This document shows, piece by piece, positions 24,903 to 32,833 of a stretch of DNA of 32,833 nt. Under the pieces are notes generated by a model that was not told where the DNA came from, made no database searches, and saw nothing but the letters and a program-made list of their open reading frames with translations. A program made the position numbers and the translations under genes. This DNA is from Tannerellaceae bacterium (GTDB lineage: Bacteria > Bacteroidota > Bacteroidia > Bacteroidales > Tannerellaceae): assembly GCA_031285925.1 (NCBI GenBank), contig JAITVG010000272.1, positions 1-32,833 on the forward strand, read 5' to 3'. Within the stretch, counting starts at the first letter, position 1. Every line of letters starts with the position of its first letter.

Positions 24903-25379
24903 ATGGCTGTAACTAAAATAAGAAAATTTTCAAGCTGGGTTCTGATCCTTTGCACCATCGTTACGCTGGCTGTATTGGGATTGTTCTTCTTCGGAGGAGA
25001 TCTTGAACTGTACAAGGGAGATATGTGGAATCCTAAATACATTGACGTTTTGCTTTACTGGCAATACATTTTGTTTGGATTGACCGTATTCGCAGCAATT
25101 GTTCTTGGCCTCTACCAATTCGCGGCTTCTTTCAAGAGTAATCCGAAAGGAGGTGTGATGGGATTGGTTGTGCTCTTACTGTTCTTTGCTTTGTTGTTCC
25201 TTACCTATTCATTCGGAGATGCAACTCCTTTGAATATATTGAACGTCGATGCACAGGCATTTAATGTTCCTTTCTGGTTGAAAATAACCGATATGTGGTT
25301 GTATACCACCTATACTCTTACCGGACTGGTTATTCTCGCTATTATCGGAGGAAGCATAAAAAGAATCTTTGACAAGTAA
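24903..25379 (+). CDS. Small polytopic membrane protein of the exb operon
   Basis: This 158-aa protein has four predicted membrane helices: about 11-31 (WVLILCTIVTLAVLGLFFF), 50-72 (YWQYILFGLTVFAAIVLGLY), 84-102 (GVMGLVVLLLFFALLFLTY) and 131-152 (WLYTTYTLTGLVILAIIGGSI). It lies 9 bases after exbB and 12 before exbD, so it is clearly co-transcribed. I recall an unnamed membrane protein at this position in other Bacteroidales exbB-exbD-exbD operons. Its function is not known to me; an accessory or assembly subunit of the TonB motor is an inference from position. Confidence 0.85.
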   Translation: MAVTKIRKFSSWVLILCTIVTLAVLGLFFFGGDLELYKGDMWNPKYIDVLLYWQYILFGLTVFAAIVLGLYQFAASFKSNPKGGVMGLVVLLLFFALLFLTYSFGDATPLNILNVDAQAFNVPFWLKITDMWLYTTYTLTGLVILAIIGGSIKRIFDK

Positions 25380-25391
25380 ATAAAAAGCAAA

Positions 25392-25976
25392 ATGGGTAAA
25401 AAGAGAAAAGCACCGGGTATTAATGCTACTTCTTCAGCCGACATTGCTTTCATGTTGCTTCTTTTCTTCCTATTGACTTCATCAATGGATACCGACCGTG
25501 GTTTGGCAAGACGCTTGCCGCAACCGGTGCCTAAAGATCAGGAAAAGGAAGATACTGACATTAAGAAAAGAAACCTGATGGTTGTTCTTATCAACAGCTC
25601 GAATCAAATTCTGGCAAATGGCGCGCCTATCGAGTTGAGAAACATGAAAGAGATGGTTAAGGAGTTCATTGAGAACGCTACTAACGATGCGAGTAAACCT
25701 GAAAAAATAGAAGTGGATGTTCCTTTCTTTGGCGCCATGCAGGTGACCAAGAACCATGTAATATCATTGCAAAATGACCGTGGTACGGAATATCAGGCTT
25801 ATATCGATGTTCAGAATGAGCTGGCAGCAGCTTACAAAGAACTGAGAGATGTGGTTTCAAACAGGAAATTCGGAAAAGCTTTTATGGATTTGGAGCCTGA
25901 GCAACAGGAAGCTGTTCAGATGATCTATCCGCAACATGTTTCCGAAGCTGAACCTAAAAATTATGGAGATAAATAG
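25392..25976 (+). CDS. exbD: ExbD-family TonB energy-transducing protein (first copy)
   Basis: This 194-aa ExbD/TolR-family protein has one N-terminal membrane helix (about 14-33, SSADIAFMLLLFFLLTSSM) carrying the conserved proton-path aspartate (Asp17), and a periplasmic C-terminal domain. The periplasmic part is longer than the E. coli ExbD (141 aa) and begins with a charged linker. It should work with ExbB to harness the proton gradient for TonB. It lies 12 bases after the small membrane protein and 2 bases before the second exbD. Confidence 0.9.
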   Translation: MGKKRKAPGINATSSADIAFMLLLFFLLTSSMDTDRGLARRLPQPVPKDQEKEDTDIKKRNLMVVLINSSNQILANGAPIELRNMKEMVKEFIENATNDASKPEKIEVDVPFFGAMQVTKNHVISLQNDRGTEYQAYIDVQNELAAAYKELRDVVSNRKFGKAFMDLEPEQQEAVQMIYPQHVSEAEPKNYGDK

Positions 25977-25978
25977 TA

Positions 25979-26446
25979 ATGGGAAAATTTAACAAAACAG
26001 GCGGCCGTGAGATGCCCGAATTGAATACATCGTCATTACCTGACTTGGTGTTTGCTTTCCTGTTCTTTATCATGATGGTAACTACCATGCGTGAGGTAAC
26101 GCTGAAAGTTGTTTTCAGAGCTCCTCAGGCAACGGAACTTCAGAAACTGGAAAAGAAATCATTGGTTACATTTATCTATGTGGGAGAACCGATGCAGGAA
26201 TTTCAGGCACAGATGGGTACTTCAACCCGTCTTCAATTAAATGATCAATTTGCTGAAGTTTCCGAGATACAGGATTACATCGCCCAGGAAAAATCGAGTA
26301 TGAAAGAAGAAGACGCTCCGTATATGACAGTATCCATTAAAGCCGACAGGCAAACTACTATGGGTATAATTACTGACGTAAAACAAGCGCTTCGTGAAGC
26401 TTACGCATTAAAAATCAGCTATTCGGCTCAACCAAGAATCAATTAG
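25979..26446 (+). CDS. exbD: ExbD-family TonB energy-transducing protein (second copy)
   Basis: This second ExbD is 155 aa. Its single membrane helix (about 20-40, LPDLVFAFLFFIMMVTTM) includes the conserved aspartate (Asp22), and a periplasmic domain follows. It starts 2 bases after the first exbD, implying coupled translation. Two different ExbD proteins per ExbB operon are usual in Bacteroidales and suggest a heteromeric motor. A terminator follows 25 bases after the stop. Confidence 0.9.
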   Translation: MGKFNKTGGREMPELNTSSLPDLVFAFLFFIMMVTTMREVTLKVVFRAPQATELQKLEKKSLVTFIYVGEPMQEFQAQMGTSTRLQLNDQFAEVSEIQDYIAQEKSSMKEEDAPYMTVSIKADRQTTMGIITDVKQALREAYALKISYSAQPRIN

Positions 26447-26471
26447 TTGTTTTAAGCACAATAACAAAAAG

Positions 26472-26502
26472 AGGGGATGCCGAACGGTATTCCCCTTTTT
26501 TT
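26472..26502. terminator. Bidirectional terminator between exbD and the efflux operon
   Basis: A hairpin (AGGGGATGCC, loop GAAC, GGTATTCCCCT, with one bulged base and one G-T pair) is flanked by A-rich sequence on the left and seven T residues on the right. On the minus strand it is followed by TCTTTTTG. It can end both the exb transcript and the convergent RND operon. Confidence 0.85.
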
Positions 26503-26510
26503 GTGTATAC

Positions 26511-27854
26511 TTAATTATTCGCATCTTCCGGGTCGGAAGTGAAGTAAGAGAGGATTTGCCCGCTCAATTGAAGAAGTGATATTTCACAAAGTTTTGTATT
26601 GTATTCAGCTATCGAACGCCTTTCTTCTGCATCAAGCAACTGATTTTGAGCTTCCCGCAGTTCAATACCCGACAATTCCCTTAGCCGGTAGCGGTCTATA
26701 GCCACGTTGTAATATTCCTGGGCGACAACTACGTTTTCCTTTTCCAAAGCCCACAGGCCAAGATTATTCTTATAAGCCATCCAAAGTGTGCTCAGGTCTG
26801 CCCGCAGGGACAATTCCAATTCCTGCGCCTGCAAGTTTCTGTTTTCGATTTCCAGGCGGGCATTCCGCTGTTCACGACGACGGCTAAATCCGTCGAAAAG
26901 GTTAAAACCGACAGTTACTCCGTAGTTCAATCCCAACCTTTTTTGCAGTTCGGTCGTGCCGGATTCATACAGGTTTGCCGTGTAGCCATAGCCGGCATTT
27001 AAGCGGACATAAGGGTAATTACGACTTTTCGCTTTTTTGTAATCCAGTTCGGAGAGCGTTCTGTTCTTTTGTGCGATCAACAAAGACGAGTTGGCCGCAA
27101 GTGTATTTTTCCAAATATCGACTTCATCGAGGAATGAGTTGGGAGAAATCGCCGAGTCGCGCACATGGATTTCTTCTTCCACATTATCCAAAGCCATCAA
27201 TTCGTTCAGGCTGATGCGGGTACGATGTACGGTTTCCAGTTGATTGAGCACATTCGAACTGTCCGCATTGAAGTCTACCTGCGCCTGCTGAAGGTCAAGA
27301 CGCGACATCGCCCCGATGAAATAACTCTGTTCCACAATACGCACACGCTCCCTGGACAGTTCCAGTGAAGCGCGAAGATTCCTAAGGCGGATATTCTGGC
27401 GGATCATATTAAAATACTCCGCCGACAATTGGGCGACAAAATCCTCAATAGTCATCCGGGTGTTTAATTCTCCCATCCGTTCCAACTCTTTCAGGCTCTC
27501 ATAAGTTGCCTGTATGCCGAAGCCGTCAAAGACAGTCCAGTTCATGTCCACTCCGATATTGGCCGTTTCGGAATTTACGGCGGACAGTTTTTCCGTACCT
27601 CCTTCACGCAAGTTGTTTTCCGTGTCGTAAACAGTGCCGCTGAAACCTCCGTTTAAATCGAATGTAGGCAAATAACCCGCATTGCCCGGTATGGCATTGT
27701 TTTCACTTATTTTTTGTTCATTCCTGATGATCCGGATGGAATAGTTGCGTTCCAGTCCTTTTTCTATACAGTCTTTCAAACTGAAGACCTCTTGAGCGTT
27801 CAGGGAAAAAGAGGTTAATCCGATCACAGAGAGGAGATATATTCTTTCTTTCAT
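26511..27854 (-). CDS. TolC-family outer-membrane efflux protein
   Basis: This 447-aa outer-membrane factor of the TolC/OEP family forms the exit duct of the RND pump encoded upstream. I start it at ATG 27854, one base after the pump's stop codon; this Met opens a signal peptide ending SFSLNAQ, while the track start lies inside the pump gene. The coding region shows the family's two-fold repeat of long helices, with LKDCIEKGLERNYSIRI at the start, several AEYFNMIRQN-type helices and the second-half YYNVAIDRYRLRELSGIEL segment. It is the last gene of the operon, facing the bidirectional terminator. Confidence 0.92.
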   Translation of the reverse strand: MKERIYLLSVIGLTSFSLNAQEVFSLKDCIEKGLERNYSIRIIRNEQKISENNAIPGNAGYLPTFDLNGGFSGTVYDTENNLREGGTEKLSAVNSETANIGVDMNWTVFDGFGIQATYESLKELERMGELNTRMTIEDFVAQLSAEYFNMIRQNIRLRNLRASLELSRERVRIVEQSYFIGAMSRLDLQQAQVDFNADSSNVLNQLETVHRTRISLNELMALDNVEEEIHVRDSAISPNSFLDEVDIWKNTLAANSSLLIAQKNRTLSELDYKKAKSRNYPYVRLNAGYGYTANLYESGTTELQKRLGLNYGVTVGFNLFDGFSRRREQRNARLEIENRNLQAQELELSLRADLSTLWMAYKNNLGLWALEKENVVVAQEYYNVAIDRYRLRELSGIELREAQNQLLDAEERRSIAEYNTKLCEISLLQLSGQILSYFTSDPEDANN

Positions 27855-27855
27855 A

Positions 27856-30800
27856 TTATACATTATTCTCTTTCGATTCAATTAAATCAGCAGGTGAAGC
27901 AAGCTGTTCTCTTTTGCTTCTGTCGGTTGAAATATAGGAATACATGGCAGGCACGATAAAAAGAGTAAGGAACGTGGAAACGAGCATCCCTCCTACTACT
28001 GCAGTACCCATCGCTATACGCTGGTTAGCCCCTTCGGCCGAAGCAAAAACGAGCGGAATAAGCCCCAGTATCGTAGAAGTGCTGGTCATTAGGATCGGGC
28101 GCAGACGCTGGAGCGAAGCCATACGGATCGCTTTCGAAAGCGACAGTCCGGCCTCCTGCCTCTGATTGGCAAACTCTACAATCAATATCCCGTTTTTAGC
28201 CACCAATCCGATCAACATAATGATACCGATCTGACTGAAAATATTCATTGTAATGTCTGCCATGTGCATAAATAGCAAGGCTCCTGCGATTGCCAGCGGA
28301 ACTGTAAACATAACGATCAGCGGATCCTTAAAACTTTCGAACTGGGCGGCCAGCACAAGGTAGATCATCACTAATGCCAAGACAAGAGCGAACATCAAAC
28401 TGTCGGAACTTTCGCGAAACTCTTTCGATTCACCCGATAAGGCAGTACGGAAAGTGTCGTCGAGCACTTCTTCGGCAATCCTGTCCATCTCATTCAATCC
28501 ATCCCCCAAAGTATATCCTCTGTTCAAACCACTGGATACCGTGGCGGCAATAAACCGGTTATAGCGATAAAGCTGTGGCGGAGCTACCTCTTCCCGAAGG
28601 GTAACCAGATTGTCGAGCTGGATCATAGCGCCGGATTCACTTCGCACATAGATCGACTTCAGGTTTAGCGGAGTGTTTCTCTGCTGCCTGTTAATTTCTC
28701 CCAATATTTGATATTGTTTTCCGTTCAAATAGAAATAACCCATACGCTGGCCGCTCAACGCATATTGCAGCGTTTGGGCAATATTGCGCGTACTTACTCC
28801 AAGAAGCGAAGCCTTATCACGGTCGATTTCAATGCGGGTTTCCGGCTTGGTGAACTTCAAATTCACATCGGCCATCTGGAAAACAGGACTTTCGTTCACT
28901 TTTTGCATAAACTCAGGAAGGAACTCACGCAGTCTTTCAATATCATTCGCCTGCAATACATACTGCACAGGCATACCTGCACGACGGCCGCCAAAGGTGG
29001 ACTGTTGCTGAACGAAAGCACGCGCCTGCGTTTCCTTACTGACAGCCTCCGAAAGCACTTCGGCTATTTCCATCTGTGAGCGTTCACGCTCCCGAATATC
29101 CGGCAGGAATACATTCATAAACCCGGCGCTTCCAAACGAACGTGTCATAACAGACTGCCGTTCGGGCACCAGCGAATCGGAAACAAATTCAATCCGGTCG
29201 GAAAAATCGCGGATAAACTCGAAAGTCGTGCCTTCCGGGCCACGCATATTGACTGTCAGTATCGAGCGGTCTTCCAGCGGAGCAAGTTCCGACGGTATAT
29301 TGTTCCATAAATACCCAATCGCCCCTGCCAGTACAACCACCACGCAGATTGCCATCCATCTCCGGTTCAGGAAGAAGTTGAGTCCTGTTTCATAGATATG
29401 ATTGAGCCACACGAAGAACGGTTCGGTCTTGCGGTAGAACCAGTTTTGCTGTTCTCTTTTCTTCAACAGTTTGGTTGCCAGCATCGGAGTAAAGGTTAGA
29501 GCCACAAAAGCAGAAATGGCCACCGACCCGGCGATCACGATACTGAATTCGTTAAACAACCGGCCGGTCATTCCCTCCATAAAGACGATAGGTATAAACA
29601 CGGCGATAAGCGTGATCGTGGTAGATATTACCGCGAAGAATATTTCTATCGCTCCTTCTATACCCGCCTCTTTGGGATTCATTCCGTTCTCGATGCGGAC
29701 ATAGATGTTTTCCGTAACCACAATCGCGTCGTCCACCACCAGACCGACCGATAGCACAACGGCCAGCAGAGAAAGTACATTTATGGAGAATCCGGCAATA
29801 TACATCACAAAGAATGCACCGACAAGTGAAACCGGAATAACCATTATCGGAACCAGCGTTACGCGCCAGTCGCGCAGGAAGAGGAAGATTATAAGCACCA
29901 CCAGCAGGAAAGCCACATAAATCGTTTCCTCAACCTCGGCAATGGAAGCGCGGATAAAACGGGTATTGTCGTATACCATTTCGATTTCCACATCTTCCGG
30001 CAAATCTTTCCGGAGTTGTTCGATACGCTTATAGGCTTCGTCGGCAATTTCGATATGATTGGCTCCCGGTTGAGGGATAATAATGTCGATAACCATCGGT
30101 TCGCCGTTCCTTTTGAGAACGCTCCGCAGGTCTTCGGGTGCAAGTTCAGCCCGGCCTACATCCTGAAAACGGACAATACGTCCCTTGTTTTCCTTGATGA
30201 TCAGGTTGTTAAATTCCTGTGCGGTAGTCATCAATCCCATCGTACGGATGGAGAGGTCTACCGTATTCCCTTCGATACTGCCCGAAGGAAGTTCCACGTT
30301 CTCGGCCGTAACCGCGTCGAGCACATCTATCGGAGTAACTCCATATCCTCCCATCTTGGTCGGATCGAGCCACAGACGCATGGAATAGCGCTTTTGTCCC
30401 CATATTTCCACTCCGCTCACATTCGGGATAGTCTGCAAACGCTCTTTTACGATAATTTCCGCGAGTTCACTCAGTTCCATCAACGAGCGTGTTTGGCTGC
30501 GAATACCGATCTGCATGATCGGTGTGGCGTCGGCGTCGGCTTTGGATACGGTCGGCGGGTCGCAGTCGCGCGGCAGGTAACGCTGGGCGCGGGATACTTT
30601 GTCGCGCACATCATTGGCAGCCGTTTCCAGATCGACCGAAAGTTCAAATTCAACCGTGATGCGGCTGTTTCCTACACTACTGCTACTGGTCAGGGATCGG
30701 ATACCCGGAATACCATTGACGTTCTGTTCCAGCGGTTCGGTAATCTGATTCATGATCACTTCCGCATTCGCTCCCGGATAGGTAGTGGTTACCGTAATGA

Positions 30801-30933
30801 TAGGCCGGTCTACGCTGGGAAATTCCCGTACTCCCAACGACTGGTATCCTATAAAGCCGAACAAAAGGATAACGATCACCATTACGGTGGAAAGAACGGG
30901 ACGTTTTATGCTAAGTTCTGAAATATTGGCCAT
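27856..30933 (-). CDS. RND-family efflux pump, inner-membrane transporter (HAE1/AcrB type)
   Basis: This 1025-aa proton-driven RND pump exports hydrophobic compounds from the inner membrane and periplasm. It starts with the family's first helix (SIKRPVLSTVMVIVILLFGFIGYQSLG) and has the expected two-fold layout of 12 membrane helices and two large periplasmic loops. The proton-relay pair sits in GLVVDDAIVVTENIY near residue 400. Other signatures are GIRSLTSSSSVGNS, GVEIWGQKRYSMRLWLDP and the second-half GLVAKNGILIVEFANQ. It starts 9 bases after the fusion-protein gene. Substrates cannot be read from sequence; HAE1-type architecture argues against a metal (CusA) pump. Confidence 0.95.
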   Translation of the reverse strand: MANISELSIKRPVLSTVMVIVILLFGFIGYQSLGVREFPSVDRPIITVTTTYPGANAEVIMNQITEPLEQNVNGIPGIRSLTSSSSVGNSRITVEFELSVDLETAANDVRDKVSRAQRYLPRDCDPPTVSKADADATPIMQIGIRSQTRSLMELSELAEIIVKERLQTIPNVSGVEIWGQKRYSMRLWLDPTKMGGYGVTPIDVLDAVTAENVELPSGSIEGNTVDLSIRTMGLMTTAQEFNNLIIKENKGRIVRFQDVGRAELAPEDLRSVLKRNGEPMVIDIIIPQPGANHIEIADEAYKRIEQLRKDLPEDVEIEMVYDNTRFIRASIAEVEETIYVAFLLVVLIIFLFLRDWRVTLVPIMVIPVSLVGAFFVMYIAGFSINVLSLLAVVLSVGLVVDDAIVVTENIYVRIENGMNPKEAGIEGAIEIFFAVISTTITLIAVFIPIVFMEGMTGRLFNEFSIVIAGSVAISAFVALTFTPMLATKLLKKREQQNWFYRKTEPFFVWLNHIYETGLNFFLNRRWMAICVVVVLAGAIGYLWNNIPSELAPLEDRSILTVNMRGPEGTTFEFIRDFSDRIEFVSDSLVPERQSVMTRSFGSAGFMNVFLPDIRERERSQMEIAEVLSEAVSKETQARAFVQQQSTFGGRRAGMPVQYVLQANDIERLREFLPEFMQKVNESPVFQMADVNLKFTKPETRIEIDRDKASLLGVSTRNIAQTLQYALSGQRMGYFYLNGKQYQILGEINRQQRNTPLNLKSIYVRSESGAMIQLDNLVTLREEVAPPQLYRYNRFIAATVSSGLNRGYTLGDGLNEMDRIAEEVLDDTFRTALSGESKEFRESSDSLMFALVLALVMIYLVLAAQFESFKDPLIVMFTVPLAIAGALLFMHMADITMNIFSQIGIIMLIGLVAKNGILIVEFANQRQEAGLSLSKAIRMASLQRLRPILMTSTSTILGLIPLVFASAEGANQRIAMGTAVVGGMLVSTFLTLFIVPAMYSYISTDRSKREQLASPADLIESKENNV

Positions 30934-30942
30934 AAGGATCGA

Positions 30943-32037
30943 TTAGTTGATATTATCAATGGAAACTTTCATCCCGGTTCGAAGCTGCATCACGCCGGTA
31001 GTGATCAGCGTATCCCCCACACTAAGCCCTTCCAGTATCTGAACCCTTTCCGGCGTTCGCATTCCGAGAAGCACTTCCACCGGGTGGGCTATTCCGTTTT
31101 CATACCTGTATACCAGGTTTTTCCCCATCTCCGGGATAACCGCTTCACTTGGAATAGCCAAAGCCTCTTTGATCTCATCGCGCGCTACTTCAATAGACAC
31201 ATAGCGACCCGGGACAATATGTTCGTTCGGATTGGGATAATAAGCGCGCGCCGTCAGGGTCATAGTTTCCTGTTCCACCTTGCTTTCCAGCGCGTATACG
31301 GTTGCCTGATAAGAGAGATTCATTCCTTCGGAATCCATCAGGCTGAAGGTGATCCGGGTGCCGTTGCGCATGTCGAAACTATATTTTTCGGGAACGGAAA
31401 ACTCGATCTTCAGCGGAGTAATCTTGGTCAGCTTCACGATCATGGTCGTCGTGGTGACGTAAGCCCCTTCGCTAACCGTACGCAAGCCGATGATTCCGTC
31501 AAAGGGAGCACGCAATTCGGTTTGGGCGATGTTGGCTTTTACCAGATCGATGTCGGCCATCAACTTTTCATATTCGGTGGTCACCTGCTCGTAAGCTTCC
31601 TGGCTGACTGCATCACGCTCCAAAAGCGCATGTTGGCGATACACCCGGTCGCGCGCCAGCGGAATTTGCGCTTCGAGTTTCTTCAATTGCGCCTGTAAAG
31701 GTTTATCGTTGATTTTCGCCAGCAGATCGCCTTCCTTTACATGAGTACCTTCCGTAAAGTAGATAGCCACGACCTTGCCCGACGATTCAAAGGAAAGGTC
31801 TACCTCTTCATCCGGAATTGTGGTGCCCAACACGATCCCCTTATCCGTTAGTGTTTGATATTTTAATACTTCCGCATTGATGTTCAACACTTGATTTATT
31901 GCCGCCACATTGGTTGGAGTGGGAGATTCATCCTGTTCCGGTGTCATAAACTTGCTTTTCAGTTTAGGAAAAGCGATTATACCGATTATCACTAAAACGA
32001 TAATCACCATCAATCCCCATCGTACTTGTTTTGTCAT
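30943..32037 (-). CDS. RND efflux periplasmic adaptor (membrane fusion protein)
   Basis: This HlyD/AcrA-family adaptor bridges the inner-membrane pump and TolC-like duct. I prefer ATG 32037 (364 aa): MTKQVRWGLMVIIVLVIIGIIAF gives a short positive start and membrane anchor. The track start at 32082 would add 15 residues and is also possible, because the predicted promoter lies upstream of both. The anchor has no lipobox Cys. A Ser/Pro/Thr-rich linker precedes the lipoyl-like halves (KVVAIYFTEGTHVKEGDLLAKIND and LRAPFDGIIGLRTVSEGAYV) that flank an alpha-hairpin (KKLEAQIPLARDRVYRQHALLERDAVSQEAYEQ region). The beta-barrel and membrane-proximal domains follow. It is the first gene of the three-gene efflux operon. 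Confidence 0.9.
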   Translation of the reverse strand: MTKQVRWGLMVIIVLVIIGIIAFPKLKSKFMTPEQDESPTPTNVAAINQVLNINAEVLKYQTLTDKGIVLGTTIPDEEVDLSFESSGKVVAIYFTEGTHVKEGDLLAKINDKPLQAQLKKLEAQIPLARDRVYRQHALLERDAVSQEAYEQVTTEYEKLMADIDLVKANIAQTELRAPFDGIIGLRTVSEGAYVTTTTMIVKLTKITPLKIEFSVPEKYSFDMRNGTRITFSLMDSEGMNLSYQATVYALESKVEQETMTLTARAYYPNPNEHIVPGRYVSIEVARDEIKEALAIPSEAVIPEMGKNLVYRYENGIAHPVEVLLGMRTPERVQILEGLSVGDTLITTGVMQLRTGMKVSIDNIN

Positions 32038-32146
32038 CTTATTTCCGGTTTTTACTTGTATTTCGAAGCTCATGTTTAACACAATACAGGAAACGATCAG
32101 ACTATTTTAATGCAAAAAAGTTTAATCCTCGTTCCATCGTATTAGG

Positions 32147-32154
32147 CAAATATA
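32147..32154 (-). promoter_or_regulatory. Promoter -7 box of the efflux operon
   Basis: On the minus strand TATATTTG matches TAnnTTTG, 65 bases before the longer possible start (32082) and 110 bases before the preferred one. No -33 TTTG sits at consensus spacing. No TetR- or AraC-type regulator gene is present nearby. Confidence 0.5.
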
Positions 32155-32276
32155 AGGAATTCAGGCCTAACCCGGTCGGTTATTTAGACAATTTAACAAA
32201 AAATATTGCGCCGACAGGAGTTTTTTTTTCTCCCTTCGGGGGATGCAAGGAAACGGATTATGTGCTTTCCAAAAAT

Positions 32277-32391
32277 CATCTAATTGCCTTTGGAAAGTCA
32301 TCTAAACGGTTTTAAAAATCATCTAAATGGTTTCGGAAAACCATCTAAATAAATTTCGGGAAAGCATCTAAATGGTTTTCGTAAAACCATC
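32277..32391. repeat. Degenerate tandem repeats of about 22 bp
   Basis: Six copies of CATCTAAA-type units begin at 32277, 32299, 32320, 32342, 32365 and 32388, spaced 22, 21, 22, 23 and 23 bases. The best consensus is roughly CATCTAAATGGTTTTCGGAA. The last copy degrades to CATCACAC. The spacing is close to two helical turns. Confidence 0.8.
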
Positions 32392-32405
32392 ACACCTCTC
32401 CCAAA

Positions 32406-32471
32406 CCCTCCCCACAAGGGAGGGCTTAGATACCTAAGAGGGGATTTCTTTCACCCTTCTCTTGAGAGGGG
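32406..32471. repeat. Two GC-rich hairpins in the right intergenic region
   Basis: CCCTCCC (32406-32412) pairs perfectly with GGGAGGG (32418-32424) around a CACAA loop. CCCTTCTC (32454-32461) pairs with GAGAGGGG (32464-32471) with one T-G pair. The rest of 32472-32571 has no gene that I can see. The block resembles common dispersed extragenic repeat sequence; no T-run follows either hairpin, so terminator function is doubtful. Confidence 0.6.
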
Positions 32472-32571
32472 ACGGGGGACAGGTGACGGCAAAAGACAGG
32501 CTTGCGGCCACTCGCTACGCTCGCTTCAGGAGATGTGTATAGAGAGTTGCTTTGTTTTATGGGAAAGATGA

Positions 32572-32833
32572 TCAATGATTGATAATAATCTTATGCGATT
32601 CCGGTTTTGCACCGTTTCCGGCATCTATCAACAGATAATAAATTCCGTTAGGCAATCCCGACACATCGAGCCGCACTTCCCCGCCTTGCCGGGAAACAGC
32701 CTGCTTCACAACTGCTCCGCCTGCGTTATACAGGTAAACCGTATAATTGTTGGTCGCTGCTCCGCTTGAAGGCAAAAGAGGTGATAATTGCGAAACCGAC
32801 GTATCCGGGGTTACCGTCAATTCATTGGATGCG
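32572..32833 (-). CDS. C-terminal end of a T9SS-exported protein (sorting domain, partial)
   Basis: The last 87 codons of a minus-strand gene enter from the right edge. The frame is open beyond the track's Met at 32820, so that Met is internal. The C-terminal 60 residues have the type A T9SS sorting-domain pattern: TVYLYNAGGAVVKQ, then LDVSGLPNGIYYLLID, then a short basic strand ending HKIIINH. Such domains direct proteins through the type IX secretion system and are removed when the protein is attached to the cell surface. The linker before it is rich in Ser, Pro and Thr. The functional part of the protein lies outside the window. Confidence 0.85.
   Translation of the reverse strand, partial: ASNELTVTPDTSVSQLSPLLPSSGAATNNYTVYLYNAGGAVVKQAVSRQGGEVRLDVSGLPNGIYYLLIDAGNGAKPESHKIIINH

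Noticed and set aside
30016-30921. 301-aa plus-strand ORF opposite the RND pump
   Set aside because: It is a shadow of the pump gene: low-complexity composition, no motifs, and no promoter.

Overview
The window looks like a chromosomal segment from a member of the Bacteroidales (Bacteroidota). The evidence is a SusC/SusD pair, several copies of the Bacteroidota promoter -7 box TAnnTTTG, no obvious Shine-Dalgarno sequences, an ExbB/ExbD operon of the Bacteroidales layout, and a partial protein at the right edge with a type IX secretion (T9SS) C-terminal sorting domain. The T9SS domain suggests the Tannerellaceae, Porphyromonadaceae or Dysgonomonadaceae side of the order, but I cannot fix the genus. 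I saw no tRNA, rRNA, CRISPR array, insertion sequence or integrase.

Layout, left to right. (1) 1-123 is the 3' end of an unidentified gene. (2) 328-5623 (+) holds mfd (transcription-repair coupling factor) and a long-chain fatty acid-CoA ligase, probably co-transcribed. (3) 5805-13050 (-) is a tightly packed five-gene operon, read right to left: a tail-anchored protein with a degenerate J-like N-terminus; a transmembrane coiled-coil protein whose cytosolic domain resembles GrpE; a divergent 843-aa Hsp70; a protein kinase-like/AAA+ ATPase fusion; and a TerB-like protein. I read this as a dedicated, partly membrane-anchored Hsp70 machine, and it is the most interesting part of the window. (4) 13051-13611 is a divergent intergenic region with the operon promoter, a perfect long hairpin, three 27-bp tandem repeats, a REP-like hairpin and repeated CTTCAA motifs. 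(5) 13612-22558 (+) is a polysaccharide utilization locus: clan GH-D alpha-galactosidase-like lipoprotein, SusC, SusD and a GH97 enzyme of the retaining alpha-galactosidase type, ended by a strong terminator. (6) 22756-23967 (+) is a hexokinase. (7) 24162-26446 (+) is an exbB / membrane protein / exbD / exbD operon with a near-perfect promoter. (8) 26511-32037 (-) is an RND efflux operon: membrane fusion protein, inner-membrane pump, TolC-like outer-membrane factor. (9) 32083-32571 is intergenic, with a phased array of about 22-bp repeats and several hairpins. (10) 32572 to the edge (-) is the C-terminal end of a T9SS-exported protein.

How the genes fit together. The locus would import alpha-galactose-containing oligosaccharides through SusC/SusD and trim them with the two glycosidases. 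The SusC transporter needs energy from TonB-ExbB-ExbD, whose ExbB/ExbD part lies just downstream, and hexokinase would phosphorylate released hexose, with glucose the likeliest substrate. The Hsp70 operon looks unrelated to this. It is visibly richer in A/T than the PUL and could be an accessory stress, envelope-sensing or defence module. Base-composition remarks are by eye, and all family assignments come from motif reading, without database searches.
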